Of a stretch of 64,000 nt of DNA, positions 39,443-49,554 are shown in pieces. A program made the translations under genes and the position numbers. The stretch is from positions 284,930-348,929 of the forward strand of contig CAUYUJ010017804.1 of assembly GCA_963575745.1 (NCBI GenBank). The letters are read 5' to 3'. The DNA comes from Prorocentrum cordatum. Taxonomy: Eukaryota > Sar > Dinophyceae > Prorocentrales > Prorocentraceae. The first letter of the stretch is position 1. Every line of letters begins with the position of its first letter. A model generated the notes under the pieces. That model was not told the DNA's origin. It ran no database searches and saw only the letters and a list, made by a program, of their open reading frames with translations.

Positions 39443-40500
39443 TCAGTCCATGCCGCCGTCGACGCCCATTGCCGCCGCCGCCTCTTCGTCCTCGGAGCCC
39501 GAGTCGGGCGCCGCAGCCTGCGCGGGGTCGGCTGCCTCTGCCTCGAGGAGCTGCTCAATGGCCTGCTTCAGCTGCGTGCTCTGGTATGACTCCGCAACCT
39601 TGGCGGGCGATGGAGGGGCCGGGTCGAGGCTGGCGCCGCTGGGCCCCAGCAGGCGCCTGAACTTGCGGGCGTCGGGCGACAAGTGCTCCCGCTCGACGCC
39701 GACGAGGGGGCCGACTGCGCGGCGTGCGCGCGCCTCGCCTGCGCCGCCTGCGCGGCAGAGTCGATGGGCGCCCTTTCCAACTGCAAGAGGCGCTGCCAGT
39801 CGTCAGGAAAGATTATGTCGCCTTTCTTGGGCGCCCCGCACAGACGCCCCCCCTCTTCTGCGAGGTGCTCGCCCACGCCCGCGACGTTCTTCCGCTGCGC
39901 GTCGGCTTCCTGCGCCCTCGCAGCCTGCCAGTAGATGAACTTTTTAGCGTTGACGATGAAGGCCGCTCTCTCGACGACGGCCATGGCGCACGCGGGCGCC
40001 ATCTTCGCGTGGAACGTAGGGCGAAGCAAGTTCAAGAACCCGCTGAAGTTGACGCGAGGCCAGACGTCGTCCTTGATCGCGCCATGATCGCACGTCTGGT
40101 CAGCAGCGGCGCGGAGCTCTCCCTTGACCCACTCCGCGGCCCCCCGCGTCGCTCAGCGCGCGCCCTCAAATTGTCCCACACCCAAAAGCGCTTTCACCAT
40201 CTTGGCTGGTAACTGGCTCAAGCAGCCGTCGTCCGCGAAAGCGCCCATGGCGAGGGCGCCTGGTTCGCCGCGCAGGAAATCGATCTCCGGCGCCGCCCTG
40301 ACGCGCGCCTTATCCTAGTCGATCCCGCGCAACCTGGCGCCGCGGTCGCGCGCGGCTAACCCGTGCGCCTCCCCCGCGGGGGTCTTCCCGCAATCTGGCT
40401 CGCCCACGAGGCAGAGCGACGCGAGCGGGTCGATACGCTCCTTGGGGATGTTCAAGAACTAAGGCTCGACGTGCTTCTCGACGAGGAACAGGTTGCGCTG
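39443..40500 (-). pseudogene. P-loop NTPase/helicase-like protein (interrupted)
   Basis: Reading minus from ~40460: NIPKERIDPLASLCLVGEPD continues as CGKTP; the Walker A string GEPDCGKT is at 40404-40381. Then EIDFLRGEPGALAMGAFADD (Asp-Asp-Gly Walker-B-like at 40248-40224), LPAKMVKALLGVGQFEGA, AAEWVKGELRAAADQTCD, GFLNLLRPTFHAKMAP and VVERAAFIVNAKKFIYW. The frame is broken by TAG (about 40321) and TGA (about 40163, where Trp is plausible) and by a shift near 39690, after which SPAKVAESYQSTQLKQAIEQ and an acidic tail end at 39443. The order Walker A, acidic Walker B, then an arginine-containing helix is compatible with an SF3- or AAA-type ATPase; family unnamed. Confidence 0.55.
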
Positions 40501-40648
40501 TCACTCCTTCTTTGCAAGGGCCCCCTCGGCCAGCGCGTCGCGCGCAGCTTCGTCCCCCGGCAGCCGCGCAGCGGCGCCCCCCGCCTGAGCGCCCTGGCCC
40601 CCAGCGCCAGCTGGGCGCATGCGAATCCAGCGTCGACGCTCTCGCCGC

Positions 40649-41350
40649 TCATCTCGTGAAAGACGCCCACTTTGCACTTCTACTTGACTTCTGGGGACGA
40701 GTGGAACTGACGAAAATGGTCGCACCCCCCGCGTGCTCGAAAGTGCACTGCCGCTCGCGCAGGCCGACCTCGGGGCGCTGAAAGACCAGCTTCTGCGCTT
40801 CGCAGACTGCGAGCTGCGAGAAGACTTGGAAACGCATCTCCATCTCTGGAATTATGTAACTTTGGTTCGTCTCCGCGTGAGCCACCCTCTGAAGCGGGTT
40901 CATCAGATCTTCGCAGCGCGCAAGGTTGGCGTCTGACTTCGACTGGAACTCATTCAATCGATCCGACAAGCCTGACGAACGAAGGAGCACGTGAATTGTT
41001 CCAAAATCATTGATCTCCAAACCTGACTTCTGGCGCGCGTCGTCATGCGTCATTCTCCGAATCGACCGGTCTGGCAAGCTGAGGATGCCCCGATTGTGCA
41101 TAGAAAACGCGGCGGGCGACTGGGCATGCAACTTTTGCTCCTGCATGCCTAGCTCTCGCTGCGTGCACGTGGCCAGATCGAGGTGGTTCGCCTTGACGCG
41201 ACTGGCGATCTGGAGCGCTGCGCCGCGCGCGCGACTGGCCATCGCAGATCCACAGGCACTGCCTCCCACGGAGTCTGGCGCCACCAGATTTGAAAGAGCT
41301 GAACATACCTACGATGAAGATACTTCGGCGCGCCTGCCCCCCAGCCGGGC
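40649..41350 (-). CDS. Unrecognised protein, probable upstream part of the P-loop gene
   Basis: A 211-codon frame (41284-40649) with natural composition: ALQIASRVKANHLDLATCTQ, RELGMQEQKLHAQSPAAF, SGLEINDFGTIHVLLRSSGL, LNEFQSKSDANLARCEDLMN, YIIPEMEMRFQVFSQLAVCE, RQCTFEHAGGATIFVSSTRP. Just upstream, in another phase, GAPKYLHRRYVQLFQIW (about 41330-41270) looks like a preceding exon, possibly joined across GTGGCG...GGCAG. It ends 150-200 bases before the P-loop motif on the same strand. No family recognised. Confidence 0.45.
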
Positions 41351-42274
41351 GGCGCGCCCATGGTGAAACTTCCCGCGGGCAGGCCCGGCTCTGAAGCACT
41401 GCCGCGACCATCATGGGCCATCGTAATGAAGGCCCCCCGAAGAAACAGAAGACGCGTGAAACTGCGATGCCATGAGAAGGTCTTTGCGCGGCGCGCGAAT
41501 TCGGATGTCCTGGTCAACGGGCGCCAGCGCGTCGCACTGGCCAGGGAGACCCAGGAGAAACTCTCGACGGGGCGGGTCTCCGTGATGCCGCGCGCCCTGA
41601 TGGCGGGGCTGGAGACGACGATGGCACGCCGATCGCTACCAAAGTTAGTTCCTCAGCCTTGACCCTGGGGCGCAGGATCAACGCGCAACCTTGCTCTCCC
41701 AAAATGACAACTGCGCAGCGCGCAGTCCTCAAAGAGGCGGCCGAGGCTTGCACGCATCTTCACAAAGAGGGGGGGCGGGAGTCGGAGGGGAAGGCGCAAA
41801 GAGGGGATGGCGACGCGGGGCGGGTCTCCGCCCCCTGGCACGCCGGCCAAACGCAAGAGGCTAGCCAAAAGGAGAACTCCGATCGCGGGCTAGTTCCTGG
41901 CGCGCTTCGAAACGCGAGACTGCAATTGCTTGCCCGACAGATCGGGGCCACTCGCTGGCCCTGCCAGGAGCATTAGCAGCCGCGAGTAGCCGCCCGCGAA
42001 GGCAGCCGCGAATAGCCGCCCAGGCTGACAGCCGCGAATAGCCGCCCAAGCATATCAAAGGGATCCTGCGCAGCGACGAGGAGCGCAGGCCCCAAACGCC
42101 CCCCAAAGGAGGTCCAGGAAACGAGGCGAATCCAGCCACCGCGACGAGGAAACGCCACCCGATGGCAGCGCGTAAATTTGGGGGCGAACCCAGCCCTGGC
42201 GGCAGGAGGCGACCAGGCCGCCAGCTCAGTCACTCCCGAGCCACGAGGCGCCGCTGCACATCGGCCCAGGAATC
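41351..42274. repeat. Non-coding interval with short tandem repeat
   Basis: Holds three ~26-bp units of GCAGCCGCGAATAGCCGCCC at 41976-42056. Otherwise GC-rich with no recognised motif. It may be an intron of the minus-strand gene, since a donor-like AG|GTAGG occurs at its upper edge (42275-42280). Confidence 0.5.
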
Positions 42275-43709
42275 CTACCTGTGAGTCGCCGCCTCCTTCA
42301 GCTGCTTGCGCGAGAATGAGTCGAGGACCGACGCGTCCTGACTGTCCTTGAACTTGTCCTTATTCTTGCGTTTCTCGCCCTTGCCCCCGACGCCCTTGCC
42401 CTTGCCCTTAGGGGGGGGGGGGGGGGGGGCGCGTCGAGCTCCAGGTCTCCAACGCCTTCGCTGCCGACGACGGTCGCCGCGCCCGCCGCCTCGGCGCCCC
42501 CGAAGTCCTCGATGCGGCTTGCGACGCCGCTGCGATTGCCGTCGGCCCACCGGCGCATGAGCCCGTCGTCGTCGGTGTAGCGGCAGGCGCTGCCGTCCGC
42601 CCGCCAGCTCGAGAACTCTTCCTCTGCCGCCGCCTCCTTGGCGATCGGCTGGGATGCGAGCTCCGCCCCCTGGCGACGCTTGCCTCCCTTCCCCTTGTCC
42701 TCGACGCTCTGCTTGTCCTTGTTCGAGGGAGCAGACGTCGCCGAGCTCTCTGCCTCGGGGCCCTCGGGCCAGATCTGTCTCAGCTCCTCCTTTTGCCCCG
42801 TCTGCTTCAGCGTCGTCGCCCGCGGGGCCAGGCCCAAGCATTGCCCGCGCTCCTGGCGGAAGCCGAAGTTGGTGAAGTCGCGCGCCTCGCACTTCCACTT
42901 CGCCGCGCAGTCTGTTAGAGCCGCCAGCGATTGCCTGGTCGTCGCCATGGCACTCTGGCTGTCTGCTTGCTCTCCCCAGCCTTCGCGAGGATCTGGGGGC
43001 GCCCTGGGGGAGGCCTCCAAGGCGGCCACACCTTGGGCTTCGCCTGGAAACACTCTTCGGTCGCTGCGGGGCCCTTGGGCTGCGACCCCATGCCCTGACT
43101 CGCTGCGCCCACTCGCTTCGCGTCCACCCTGAATACCGACTTCGGCCTGGGCTCCGTGGGCGGCCAGGTGCCCGGCAGGTCCGCGTCGAGGGCAAAGCCC
43201 CCCTGCTCCTGCTCGGTCATCTTCAGGAAGTCCTGCCACGAAAGATCTGACGAGAGGGCCGCCCCTTCCAGCCCCTCCTGGTCCATCTTCATTTCGGCGA
43301 CCTCCTCCTCCTGTGCCATCCGGAGGTTCTGGACGGGGTCCGAAGAGAGGGCCTGCGCATTCAGCCTCGCCAACTCACGAGCGTGCCCCCGCCGTGGCCC
43401 CGGCCCTGCTCGTGGCGCTGCTCGGGCATGCGTTTCGCCCTCGGCTCGACGGGGTGCGCCTTCGCCTCCGCGCCAACCGAAGCCTGCCCCTTCTCCGAGG
43501 CCGCGCCCCCAATGCAGGTGTCCGCCATGTCCTTGATCAAACGGGACGAGGCGGCCTTTTCCTGCGCAGGTCTTCTCGAAGCTCGCAATCGCCGAGCCAG
43601 CGCCCACGGGGAGCTCCGTGGAAACGCGCGGCACGACCGTTGGGCTGCCATCGCGCGCGCGCGCGGCGCCGAGGCCCGGGCAGGCTGCGCCCATTCGAAT
43701 CGCGCTCAT
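42275..43709 (-). pseudogene. Unrecognised protein with damaged RanBP2-type zinc finger
   Basis: Coding character runs from an ATG at 43709 (MSAIRMGAACPGLGAARARD, then STELPVGAGSAIASFEKTCA) with a phase change near 43385. It continues through LARLNAQALSSDPVQNLRMA, EEEVAEMKMDQEGLEG, LSWQDFLKMTEQEQGGFALD and RPKSVFRVDAKRVGAA. Another shift near 42950 leads to SLAALTDCAAKWKCEARDFT with NFGFRQERGQCLG, a finger with exact RanBP2 spacing (Trp-x-Cys-x2-Cys-x3-Asn-x6-Cys-x2-Cys) in which the second and third Cys are Arg (CGC). After FSSWRADGSACRYTDDDGLM and an acidic stretch, a G-run near 42412-42429 shifts phase into a Lys/Gly-rich tail ending KQLKEAATHR at a TAG overlapping AG|GTAGG. It could be an exon whose next exon lies below 41.5 kb, or a retroelement ORF1. 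Confidence 0.45.
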
Positions 43710-43734
43710 CTCAGACCCCCCGGGCGAAAGGGCG

Positions 43735-43975
43735 AGGAGGGGGAGGAGGAGGAGAAGGAGGAGGAGGAGGAGGACGAGGAGGAGGAGGAGGAGGAGGAGG
43801 AGGACGAGGAGGAGGAGGAGGAGGAGGAGGAGGAGGAGGAGGAGGAGGAGGGGAGGGAGGAGAAGGAGGAAAAGGACGGATGGGAGGAGGGGGGAAGGGA
43901 GGAGGGAGGAGGGGAGGGAGGAGGAGGAGGAGGAGGAGGAGGAGGAGGAGGAGGAGGAAGAGGAAGAGGAGGAGA
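43735..43975 (+). repeat. GGA microsatellite
   Basis: GGA run with GAC and GGGA interruptions over 240 bases. Frames through it are compositional. Confidence 0.93.
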
Positions 43976-44099
43976 AAAAGAAGAACGCACGGGAGGAGAT
44001 GATAACATGAGAGCGAAGCGGAAGCGCGTCGGTCGGGCCGACGCGCTCCGCCCCCGCGCTCAGCGCGGGAAGGCCCGCAGCCTCGAAGGGCCACGAACA

Positions 44100-44585
44100 G
44101 CGCGCAGCGCCCCGACGAGCGGGCCACTGCCGCAAGCATACGGGGCCTCGTCGTCGAAAAGCGGCGCCCCGAGGAGCGGGCCACTGCCGCTGGCGCAACG
44201 CTCATCGCTGCACGCGGCGCCCAGCGAGCGGGCCACTGCCGCTGAAGCGCTGCCCAAAAACAGGCCGAGGCGCCCCGAGGAGCGGGCCGCTGCCTCGAAG
44301 GGTAGCCATGCCTCCAACACGCTGCGGCGCTCCGATGAGCGGGCCACTGCCGCAGGAAGATGGGGCCTCATCGTCGGAAAGCGGCGCCCCGAGGAGCGGG
44401 CCATTGCTGCTGGTGGCACCACTCATCGCTGCGCGCGGCGCCCCGAGGGGCGGGCCACTGCCGCTGAGACACTGCCCGAAAATAGGCCGAGGCGCCCCGA
44501 GGGGCGGGCCACTGCCCAGGAGGGTAGTCATACCACCATCACGCTGTGGCGCCCCGATGAGCGGGCAACTGCCACAGGAAGACGG
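44100..44585 (+). repeat. GC-rich higher-order repeat (~56-bp monomers, 223-bp super-unit)
   Basis: Nine monomers built on GCGCCCCGAGGAGCGGGCCA followed by CTGCCGC; the GAGCGGGCC landmark falls near 44112, 44172, 44225, 44279, 44335, 44392, 44447, 44503 and 44558. Monomers 1, 5 and 9 resemble each other more than their neighbours, as do 2 and 6, 3 and 7, 4 and 8, giving a four-monomer super-repeat of about 223 bp. Open frames through it are not called genes. Confidence 0.9.
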
Positions 44586-44673
44586 TCTTAGGTGGCAGCA
44601 TCGCGACGGCCACGGCCGCAGGCGGGGTTCCAGCACAGCATGCCGCCAGCGTCCCACGTGACGGCCCCGCCGC

Positions 44674-45186
44674 TCAAGTCTCCGCACCAGCCGCCGCCGC
44701 TAGCTCCCCTGCCGCGGCGCGGGCGGCCGCGAGCTGGGCCTCCAGCTCGCGGCGCTCGGCGGAGGCCAGGCTGAGTTCCTGCCTGACCCGCTCGGCGACG
44801 TCGACCTTATTCTTGCCCTTGCTCTTTGCCCGTGAGCCTGAAGAAAGGGTGCCACGCGCGGCCATGTGCTCCACAGCGCGCGCGTCGGCCTCCGTTTCAT
44901 CGACGACGGAGTACAGCTGTCTGAGGGACACCCCGATGGCAGCCATGTCCACGCCGACCGTCGGGCCAAGCACAGGCGGCAAGACCACCGCGCCTGAACG
45001 GCACCGCTCTGGCGCAGCAGGGAGAGCGACGTGCGACGCGGCCGAAGCGCGGAGCTGCGCGAGCTCGGCGTCGATCTCAGCGACGTCATCTGATCCGTCT
45101 TGCGCGCCGCCACCTCCAGCATCGCCAGGACCGTCCGCCCGCCGCCTCCGCGAGGGCCACGCCGAGGCGGGTGGCGGCGGACCCAC
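44674..45186 (-). CDS. Coiled-coil protein fragment, unrecognised
   Basis: A 170-codon frame. After a low-complexity start, DDVAEIDAELAQLRASAASH, LGPTVGVDMAAIGVSLRQLY, SVVDETEADARAVEHMAARG, KSKGKNKVDVAERVRQELSL and ASAERRELEAQLAAARAAAG form a folded-looking segment with a C-terminal coiled coil, ending Ala-rich. It might be the C-terminus of a host protein or of a retroelement ORF1. The start is not defined; upstream (45.2-45.5 kb) is GC-rich without a continuing frame I trust. Confidence 0.35.
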   Translation of the reverse strand: MGPPPPASAWPSRRRRADGPGDAGGGGAQDGSDDVAEIDAELAQLRASAASHVALPAAPERCRSGAVVLPPVLGPTVGVDMAAIGVSLRQLYSVVDETEADARAVEHMAARGTLSSGSRAKSKGKNKVDVAERVRQELSLASAERRELEAQLAAARAAAGELAAAAGAET

Positions 45187-46194
45187 GGTGCCTCGCGACC
45201 GCCGCGAACGCGTCCAGGAGGCGTGCAGCGGCCCGCGCCTCCGGGGCCACTACTGCTCCCGGCGCCCGGCCGCGGACCGGTTGGGGCGGCGCCGGCGCCC
45301 GCCGTCGGCCTCCGCCCACATCGCGCGCACGGAGGCGAGGGGAGGGAGGGCGGCCCGCGGCGAGGGGGGGGGAGCAGAAGGGCTGCCGCGGCGCGGGCTC
45401 GGAACGAGCGGAGGCTCGACACGAGCTGGCGCTAGGACGCAGGGGGGGAGGAGAGGAAGGAGGAGGAGGGACCTGTCCAGAGCGCCGGCCGCGGCACCCC
45501 AAAGCATCGATGGAGCTCGTCCAGAGTGCCCCTCTCTCCCCTTATGGCCGCCCTGCCAGCCGGAGGCCCTCGGGCGTTGCGAAGTGGGGGGGCGATCGGG
45601 TCCTGAGGGACACGGGTCGGGAGGCCGAAAACGCAGCACACCCCAGGACCCGTTTCCCTCAGGACCCCCTCGTTTCACGGCGCAGGGGCTCGCCGACGCG
45701 CCGCCGGTCGGGCGTGGCCCGATGGGGGGCAGTAAATGGTGCGCGGGGAGGAGAAACGTGCACCTTTCGTGCCCCTGTAGGTTTAAAGCACAAGAGGTGC
45801 ACCTTTCTCCCCCCTCATGTACCTCCCACCATTATGCAACGCCCGAGGCCAGCCTTCGAGAATACCGCTGGGCGCTCTCCGCCATGGGCCGATGGGGTAC
45901 AGAGAATGTCTTCGGAGCGCCTCGGAGCTTAGCCGCCCCAGTACACAACACGCAACCCGCGGCGTGCTGACACGGAGCTGGGCACGTAGATGGGTAAAGT
46001 AGTCGCGGTACGGTCGCCAAATCGTGGGCCAACGCGTGGGTGAGACGTTGCGTGTCTAATGAAAACTGAACCACACAACCCTGCCATCACTTAGGAGGCG
46101 GATTTTTACTTCCGCAAGCTTCCGCCAGCCTTCCGACGGCTTCCGTCGGCGGAGGCGGCCTCGTTTTGTTCGGGAGCGGCAAAGAGGGGGGCGT
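45187..46194. other. No gene recognised
   Basis: GC-rich to ~45.7 kb, then ordinary sequence with AAGGTGCACGTTTC/GTGCACCTTTC-type short repeats (45.76-45.81 kb) and a GCTTCCGCCAGCCTTCCG run at 46110-46150. Confidence 0.45.
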
Positions 46195-46362
46195 CAAAGA
46201 GGGGGGGGCGCAAATCATGGCCGGCGGCATGTGCGCGGCCCCGCGGGGGGGCCAGGGACGTAATGAAATAAGAAGAGGCGCCATGAGATCTGGGGAGATA
46301 TCATGGCCCGCGCCATGATATCCACACCCCCCTAGTCATCACCCCCCTCTTTTCCGCCCCCG
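46195..46362 (+). repeat. Dispersed repeat CR-3, copy 2 (uninterrupted)
   Basis: Continuous counterpart of 19822-20108; the inner palindrome-like ATATCATGGCCCGCGCCATG with ATAT (46298-46321) marks where the 129-bp element lies in the other copy. Confidence 0.8.
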
Positions 46363-46869
46363 ATTTGTTCCCGGCGCCCTTCGACCCGGGAAGAAACCAC
46401 AACTCCGTCGATCCTCGAAGGCGAAGCCCTGCCTTGAATGCCCCAGATGGCTGGGGCTGGGGTCGCAAGCACCGCCACCAACGACGACGACGACGACAAC
46501 GACGACGACGAGGCCCTTTTTTGAATGCCTCACGTGTTGAACACGGTACGCATCAAGTTCCAACAGGTGCGCATCAGGGTATCTAAGCCTCGGAGCTCTC
46601 TGAAGGCTCCTGGGCCTTGGCGAACGTTTCGGCTTGGCACACGTGCGTGAGGCGTGTTGAACACGGCACGTATCGAGTTTCAACACGCGCGCACCAGGGC
46701 AGCTAGGCCTCGGAGCTGTCCGAGGGCCCCTGGGCCTCGGCAGGGTCCCCCGGGGCTGCTCGCCCCCCCCCCCCGTCACGGCCTCCGACTGGCCACCGAA
46801 GCCTATGCCTTGCTTGTACGCGAGGCCCAACACGTCCCGCGTCCGCGCCCGCCCTTCTCCACCCCCTCT
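46363..46869 (+). repeat. 120-bp tandem repeat (2 copies) and short GAC run
   Basis: GTGTTGAACACGG begins at 46534 and 46654, followed in both by CATCAAGTT/TATCGAGTT, CGCAYCAGGG, TAGGCCTCGGAGCT and CCTGGGCCT. An ACGACG run lies at 46478-46512 and a C10 run near 46767. No gene recognised. Confidence 0.85.
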
Positions 46870-47790
46870 CCCCCCCTCTTCTTCTACCACAACCACCGCC
46901 ACCACCACCTCCTCCTCCTCCTCCTCCACCTCCTCCTCCTCCTCCTCCTCCTCCTCCTCCTCCTCCTCCTCCTCCTCCTCCTCCCCTTTTCCTTATAAAC
47001 AATTCCTCCCTGTCGCACCCCGAAGCGTGTCGATAAGGCGGACGGGGCTTTCCGCCACCATGTATCCACCCGCTGATGAATTGCAACAATGTCGCTGATG
47101 GTGGGTGGGGTGGGCGGGCCGTTTTCAAAACGTGGTTTTCGCCTGAGCGGCGCGCGCATTCGTCGCAACAAGTTGTAACCGCTTCACGGAAGAAAGGCGG
47201 GCCGGTTTCCACATGTGGTTATCGTTCCAGCGCCGCGCACCTCCACCGTAAAGTTGAAAAGAACTCAGCGGATGGGGGGCGGGCGGTTTTCAAAATGTGG
47301 CTCTCGCCTGGGCGCCGACCACTTTCGTCTTACGCCGCCCACATTCGTCTTAAACAGGTGCAGGAGCTTCACGGGTGGGGGGCAGGACCTTTTCAAAATG
47401 TGGTCCTCGCCTTATCGCCGCGCGCATTCGTCCTAAAACGCTGACGTCCCAAACACTTTCGATGATCCTTATGGCTGGCGTCCCAGGAATGGTGTGTTGG
47501 CGCGATGTGAAACTGTCAGGGCGCAATCGTTTAAAAGGTTCGCGGTGTCAAAGTCCCCAACAAGTTGCACTGGTACGATTCAGGATCGCCAGGACGTAAC
47601 AGGAACGTTGACTCGCGGCTGTGAAATTCCAGGAGTTGCGATCTGGCATGATTCGAGAGTTTTTAACGGTTGCCTTCCAGCGGGGCACCTCCCTCAGTGA
47701 CAATGAACCCTTGTAGGGGCCGATGTAGAGGAAACTTGGAGGGGGGGGTTATTGCGACATCGTTGATTGGTCTTGGGTTGTGGTGTTCCT
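46870..47790 (+). repeat. Composite dispersed repeat CR-1, copy 2
   Basis: CCT microsatellite (46912-46983), CCTTATAAACAATTCCTCC, CGTGTCGATAAGGCGGACGG, four ~82-bp units with TTTTCAAAATGTGG (from 47122, 47206, 47288, 47390), then GACGTCCCAA-type units (47449-47660), GGGGCACCTCCCTCAGTGAC and the end block CTTGGAGGGGGGGGTTATTG with ATCGTTGATTGGTCTTGGGT near 47735-47780. Confidence 0.82.
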
Positions 47791-48575
47791 CCTCTTCCTC
47801 CACCACCATCCCCTTTCCTTAAACATAACTCCTCCTTGCTGTTGCACCCGTAGGCGTGTGGGTAGGGCGGGCCGGACGGTTCGCCTGAGATGTCCCACTA
47901 TTCTTGATTGGTTGAACTACAATTTGCAATAGTTTCACCGATGGAGGGCTGCAGAGATTCAAAGTGTGCTTCGCCTCAGCGCAGCGTGCCTTTGTTTTAA
48001 AGTGTGCAAACGTTTCACGGATGGAAGGCAGGAGCTTTTCAAATGTGGCCCTCACCTGGGCGCCGCGCACATGTGTCTCAAAAATTTGCAGCAGCTTCGC
48101 GGATGCAGGCCTGTACCCCTTGAAAATGAGGCTCTCGCCTGAGCGTCGTGCACATTTGTCTGAAAAGTTGGCGACCATTTCGCCGATGGAGGGCAATCCT
48201 GTTTCAAAATGTGGCTCTCGCCTGAGTGTCGCGCACATTCTCCTTACGAGGCTTTACAACTGACAGCAGTTTCACTGATTATGCTGGATGACGTTTCGAT
48301 TTGGCGCGACGTAGGATTAGATTGATTTGCGGTGTTAAAGTCCCAGAAGCAATGTGCTCGCACGATTCAGGATCGTCCTGATGCAATGGTGACGTTGGTT
48401 CGCGGCGTGGAGGTCCCAAGAATGGTGTTCTGACACGGTTCCGAATATTCAAGCGGCTGTCTTCCAGCGGGGCACTTTCTTCAGTGACAGTAAACCCTTG
48501 TACGGGCATGTGTACAAGTAGAGGGAACTTGGAGGGAGGTGTATTACAGCATCGTTGATGAGTCTTGGGTTTGCA
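47791..48575 (+). repeat. Composite dispersed repeat CR-1, copy 3
   Basis: Follows copy 2 head to tail: CTTAAACATAACTCCTCC, GCGTGTGGGTAGGGCGGGCC, four 82-bp units (47960-48250), AGTCCCAGAAG/GGAGGTCCCAAGAATGG units, GGGGCACTTTCTTCAGTGAC and the end block CTTGGAGGGAGGTGTATTAC with ATCGTTGATGAGTCTTGGGT at 48520-48570. Confidence 0.82.
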
Positions 48576-49554
48576 CTCCCCCACCCCTCCCCCCCTGCGG
48601 GGAGGGAGCGGGGGAGAGGGGCGGAGGAGGGGAGGCCGATGGGAGGGGTGAAGAGGTGAAGAGGGGGACGGGGGGAGAGAGAGAGGCAGGAGAGGGGGGA
48701 GGGAGCGATGGGGGAGAGCGGGGGCAAAGTGACGCGATGGGGAGGGCAGGAGGGGAGGTTAAAGGGGAAGGGCATCGGAGGTGGGGGCGCGAGAAGGGGG
48801 ACGGCATGGGGAAGGGGAGGGAAGGGGGGACGGGGGGGGAGAGGCCAAGGGTGCGGGCGAGGAGCCAGGCTCGCAGTAGATGAGTGTAGCCCATGCTAGG
48901 CGCCAGGAATCGGAAAACAGGATAGCAAAGCCGCAGATTGAAGTCGACGTGCACTCCGCCCCGACCTATGAATCGATAGACTGCCAAAGTGCACCTGCTG
49001 GGAGAGCATGTTCGTGTTCTTGGCGTTAGCAGAAGGTGAGGATCCCGATGAGGATCAAGAGGGGTACGAAGACAACGACGACAAGGAGAGGATAAGGATC
49101 CGGATGAGGACGGGGACATGGACATGCGTAAAGGCGATGGCGAGGCCGACGGCGAGGCCAGGAAGGAGGAAATGGAGGGAGGGGCGACGAGGGCGAGGGG
49201 GGCAGTGATGGGGGCGTCGGGGAGGGGAACCCTCAGATCTGACGTTGCCAAACAATTACAACTTCGCACAACAACAGAAAAACATCACGGGAGCCCCGCA
49301 CCCTATCTTTCTGCGTCGTTTTTCGAGCCGGATCGAGATGTGAGGGTCCCGGGGCCCGAAGCCAGGCGAAAACGACGGTCGTGAAATAACTGCAACGCCA
49401 GGACCTCCGGGAAGGGGGAAGGGGGGAGGAGGCTTTCCGCGCCCAGCAAGTGTTGGCCCTGGGACTTACCAGTAGCTGCCGCCCAGCCCCGACGCGTGCG
49501 GGAGGGGCGGCGAGGGGCGCCAGGGAAAAGAGAGGCCGGGAAGGGGCCCCCAGA
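48576..49554. other. No gene recognised; G-rich then GA-rich DNA
   Basis: 48576-48850 is G-rich low complexity; the rest is ordinary sequence with a GAGGATAAGG-type stretch at 49030-49110. Confidence 0.5.

Noticed and set aside
40321-40356. 36-base mini-intron (GTTGCG...GTCAG) in the P-loop piece
   Set aside because: Length is a multiple of three, so it only removes a TAG; it is very short and cannot be distinguished from an in-frame stop without transcripts.
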